Source of the DNA: Blastocatellia bacterium
Lineage (GTDB): Bacteria; Acidobacteriota; Blastocatellia; UBA7656
Assembly: GCA_022615215.1 (NCBI GenBank)
Contig: JAKEHD010000441.1
Coordinates: 1-8,527, forward strand
Direction: 5' to 3'
DNA: 8,527 nucleotides
The notes under the pieces were generated by a model, which worked only from the letters and a program-made list of their open reading frames with translations, had not been told where the DNA came from and made no database searches. Every line of letters starts with the position of its first letter. The first letter of the stretch is position 1. The translations under genes and the position numbers were made by a program. This document shows, piece after piece, positions 6,120 to 8,527 of the stretch.

Positions 6120-7904
6120 ATGAAATCGTCCATTCCCGTCAAGTACGTCCTGTACTCTCACTTCGGTTATCATGAACCCGAGGATCTCAAAGCGTGGGCT
6201 AACGGCGAAGGTACACCGTGTAACGAACTAGATGGCGTAAAATTCCTTGCCGAGCACCTCAACGGCTTGTGTGATCTGTTGACCTCTCCAGCGTACGAAG
6301 GAGTTCTAGTTCTTTTCTTCGCACCTGGATTTGCTGAATGTCTTGATGGGATTGCACAAGGGAAGAAGTTAGACCAACTGCTTGCAGAATACGAAAAACT
6401 CAGGTTCGCTGATGCAGTAGGGCAGTACATTGGCACCATACTGCAAACTCATGGTGAGTTGGCTTCACGCTTGCGTTTTGTTACTCCATTAGATTTGTAT
6501 GACATCTTCGGGCGCATGAATTGGGCTGTCGCAAAGGATCTGCGATGGTGGTTCATCGGCAAAAGCGCGGCCATACGTTACGACGCGCCCAAGATCGTCG
6601 AGGCTGTCGTTCGTCTGCGATTGCTTGGCACGGGCGTTCCTGTATTCAGGCTCGACTACGATGTCCTTTTCAGAGATGACGAGAACAAAAGGCTTGCTGA
6701 TTTGGGCATGTTCAAGACCGTTGCATCGTGCCTCCGAGCTTATCGGCTCCGCATGGACGAACCAAGCGTTGCCAACCTTCTTCTTTCTGCCTCATACGAT
6801 ACGCGTGCTCTGCACTCTCACGATAGTGTGCAAACATTCGGGGCATGGAGTGGCGCATTCGCCACACGTGTTTTCCCTGCTTTGCCTATTGTGCCGGAAA
6901 AACTTCCAAGGGCTGGAATCAGCGGTGCGTCAACCCAGTCTCCCTGGGACACGTACGCTATCGATGTGTTTGACCAGGCACTTGCCCGACGGTTTTACGG
7001 TCTTGCTCCAAATGGAGTCTCCACTAAAGAAGTCACGGGCATCGGCAAGATAGGCGCGCATCCGACCGTTTCCGTCATCTCAGGCGCGATGTTATGTTTA
7101 AGTGAAGGAGCTATTCTGGACTTGCCCCCGTTTAGCAACTTCACGTTAAACGTCAGTTGGATCGACGATCATTTAAAGTACTGCCTGCACCGAGAACTAC
7201 GTCACCTAACCACCATCGAGTTGAAAATCGAGCCCTTGCTAAGCGATGCGAAGCTCGACCCAATCATGGTTCAAAAGTCCCGCGCACCGATTACAAATCT
7301 ACCCTCATACGTCTTGGGCAACTACCTACCGACGCTGCTCTGGGGAACAGTTGTCGATGCTTGGATTACTCCGTCTCCTCTTCTAAAGTACCGACCTGAA
7401 GACTTATTACCAGAACACGACAGAACTGAGTGGCATAATATCAAGCGAACCGGCCGTTCAGAAGCAGTGCTGCCCTCGGCTTTACAGACCGCTCTTGAGA
7501 AGGGTTCATTCATCATGGCTGAAAGACTTGCCCTTCGAGAACAACTCATAATATCTGCCATGCAGCGAATTACTGAGGTGCGAAAACAGTGGGCTAATCT
7601 GACGGGCGACGGTAAGGAGACGTTCGCCTCAGTTTGGGCGAAGGGCACGGTGCGTTCATATTTTCCGGAACTGAAAGAAAAATGCTTGGGAATCGCAGCC
7701 GATGGCATGCCGCTTGAGCAAGACCTCACCCAATCAACAGACCTCAATTACTTTCTGCATGATGATTTTCTAACGTTGGTTGATGATGCGCTTGAATATA
7801 TTGAATGGACATTGAACTGGCCAAAAATAGTCCAAGTCGTGCGGTCGGTCGAGCAAGGTACAGTGCGGACAGATATGTCGTGGAAACCGGAAAACCAGGG
7901 CTAA
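6120..7904 (+). CDS. Unassigned 594-residue protein with glycosyltransferase-A-like motifs
   Basis: I do not recognise a named family. The protein is soluble-looking, with no signal peptide or membrane span. After KYVLYSHFGYHEPEDL (residues 8-23) comes an alpha/beta region. APKIVEAVVRLRLLG then PVFRLDYDVLF (156-184) resembles a GT-A nucleotide-sugar site with a D179-Y-D181 DxD. ISGAMLCLSEGAI (320-332) and WIDDHLKYCLHREL (347-360) resemble the acceptor-side glycine loop and the ED/DD-x-x-L base motif of family-2-type glycosyltransferases. The C-terminal part (about 440-594) is mostly helical and unlike anything I can place. If the reading is right, it would transfer a sugar in the cytosol to an unknown acceptor. 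It shares a transcript with the small gene 80 bases downstream. Isoleucine codons (6 of 29 ATA) and lower GC set it apart from the left-hand genes. The gene is sure, the activity speculative. Confidence 0.85.
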   Translation: MKSSIPVKYVLYSHFGYHEPEDLKAWANGEGTPCNELDGVKFLAEHLNGLCDLLTSPAYEGVLVLFFAPGFAECLDGIAQGKKLDQLLAEYEKLRFADAVGQYIGTILQTHGELASRLRFVTPLDLYDIFGRMNWAVAKDLRWWFIGKSAAIRYDAPKIVEAVVRLRLLGTGVPVFRLDYDVLFRDDENKRLADLGMFKTVASCLRAYRLRMDEPSVANLLLSASYDTRALHSHDSVQTFGAWSGAFATRVFPALPIVPEKLPRAGISGASTQSPWDTYAIDVFDQALARRFYGLAPNGVSTKEVTGIGKIGAHPTVSVISGAMLCLSEGAILDLPPFSNFTLNVSWIDDHLKYCLHRELRHLTTIELKIEPLLSDAKLDPIMVQKSRAPITNLPSYVLGNYLPTLLWGTVVDAWITPSPLLKYRPEDLLPEHDRTEWHNIKRTGRSEAVLPSALQTALEKGSFIMAERLALREQLIISAMQRITEVRKQWANLTGDGKETFASVWAKGTVRSYFPELKEKCLGIAADGMPLEQDLTQSTDLNYFLHDDFLTLVDDALEYIEWTLNWPKIVQVVRSVEQGTVRTDMSWKPENQG

Positions 7905-7972
7905 CTTGGCGATGCAAGCGAGCGCAAAAAGCGCGCCGCGTGATCGCTATCGTTAGAACTCTCAATCTAGTT

Positions 7973-7978
7973 GAGGAG
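7973..7978 (+). promoter_or_regulatory. Ribosome site fixing the start of the small downstream gene
   Basis: GAGGAG lies six bases before the ATG at 7985. The frame is open back to 7805, but that stretch overlaps the end of the larger gene and encodes a basic sequence with no sign of constraint, so 7985 is taken as the start. Confidence 0.8.
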
Positions 7979-7984
7979 CTAAAG

Positions 7985-8461
7985 ATGGGATTAATGATAT
8001 ATTCTCTTGCGAGATTGCCTCTTAATACAGAAAGAGATTTCTACATTTATTTGCTTGATTACGGTTGGGATGAACCGATAGCTGAAACTTTGCGTAAGAA
8101 CTTTCAGAAAATGGCACGGCTGGCATCAGAAAACAAAGCTGTGGTGATGATGGGACTCGAAGGCAGTCATTTCGAAGACGAGGTTTTAGCTTTTCATCGT
8201 ATCAACGGACAGCCGGGGGACAAAATACTCCCAGCAATACTCATAACAACACGGCACCCGCATCAGTTTCGAGATGATCGCCGACACAATTACACGATAT
8301 TAAAGCAAGATTTTACTGATCGAATGCTATTGATCCCTTTGCAGAAAATATGCAAAACGCCGCAAGATGTCGTCACACTGATTGAAAGAATATTCAGAGA
8401 TATAGGTGATAAGAAAACCTTAGCTGATTTCCAAGTGGCTCGTGAGTTGAAAAAAGGGTAA
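7985..8461 (+). CDS. Unassigned 158-residue alpha/beta protein, second gene of the cassette
   Basis: I do not recognise the family. It begins with a strand-like MIYSLARLPL, then RDFYIYLLDYGWDEPIAETLRKNF (17-40), a helix, an AVVMMG strand (52-57) and GSHFEDEVLAFHRING (60-75). A buried strand, LPAILITTRHPHQF (82-95), follows, then a polar loop, LLIPLQKIC (115-123), and a helical basic tail ending ARELKKG. The beta-alpha-beta rhythm recalls a small thioredoxin-like or Rossmann-like domain, but no CxxC or glycine-rich nucleotide loop is present. H62, E64, D65, H71, R90 and H91 are the residues I would expect to matter. No signal peptide or membrane span is seen. Its own strong ribosome site and the 80-base gap from the larger gene suggest co-transcription with separate translation. 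It is AT-richer than anything else in the window. A binding or adaptor partner of the larger protein is a guess. Confidence 0.8.
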   Translation: MGLMIYSLARLPLNTERDFYIYLLDYGWDEPIAETLRKNFQKMARLASENKAVVMMGLEGSHFEDEVLAFHRINGQPGDKILPAILITTRHPHQFRDDRRHNYTILKQDFTDRMLLIPLQKICKTPQDVVTLIERIFRDIGDKKTLADFQVARELKKG

Positions 8462-8501
8462 GCGTTCACCGGCTCATTTAGTAGAGGGGCCGAATCGTCA
8501 G

Positions 8502-8515
8502 CACAATATGTTGTG
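8502..8515. other. Small inverted repeat after the cassette
   Basis: CACAA, TATG, TTGTG is a short dyad 40 bases after the last stop. It could be an operator for a gene beyond the window or a weak hairpin. No T-run follows. I see no gene in 8462-8527. Confidence 0.3.
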
Positions 8516-8527
8516 GTAGACTCGTGA

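Noticed and set aside
7322..7747. Antisense open frame of 141 codons
   Set aside because: Shadow of the large cassette gene; serine/arginine-rich and structureless.
7805..7984. 60-residue N-terminal extension of the small cassette gene
   Set aside because: It overlaps the larger gene in another frame, while GAGGAG at 7973-7978 places the start at 7985.

Overview
The window reads as a free-living Gram-negative bacterial chromosome of moderately high GC. My best guess is Acidobacteriota, perhaps Blastocatellia. That guess rests on a Tat-exported TIM-barrel sugar isomerase, short heptamer/octamer tandem repeats and a strong taste for the ATA isoleucine codon; it is inference, because no rRNA or marker gene is present. 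All six genes I accept lie on the + strand, but they are not one operon.

Left part (1-2682): a HIT/GalT-like nucleotidyltransferase-fold protein (DUF4922 type) is followed by a SpoIID/LytB-domain protein. The two probably work together on a sugar or cell-wall-related substrate. The first gene is preceded by a perfect inverted repeat made of GGATGAA/TTCATCC heptamers. The second carries a short-tandem-repeat insertion inside its coding sequence.

Middle part (2683-5799): a gene-free stretch with a good sigma70-type promoter and a possible ribosome-site switch leads to an orphan ParM/Alp-type actin-like ATPase. A small secreted DUF1579-like beta-barrel protein follows. Next is an intergenic pair of inverted palindromic repeats that are divergent copies of one element and differ by compensatory base changes. 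The part ends with a Tat-signal sugar phosphate isomerase/epimerase-like protein.

Right part (5800-8527): an AT-richer 320-base leader carries a near-consensus promoter (TTGAAT, 17-base spacer, TATAAT). It drives two genes that I cannot assign to a named family: a 594-residue protein with glycosyltransferase-A-like motifs, and a 158-residue soluble alpha/beta protein with its own strong ribosome site. Base composition and isoleucine codon use differ from the left genes, so this looks like an acquired two-gene cassette. It is the best candidate here for something undescribed.
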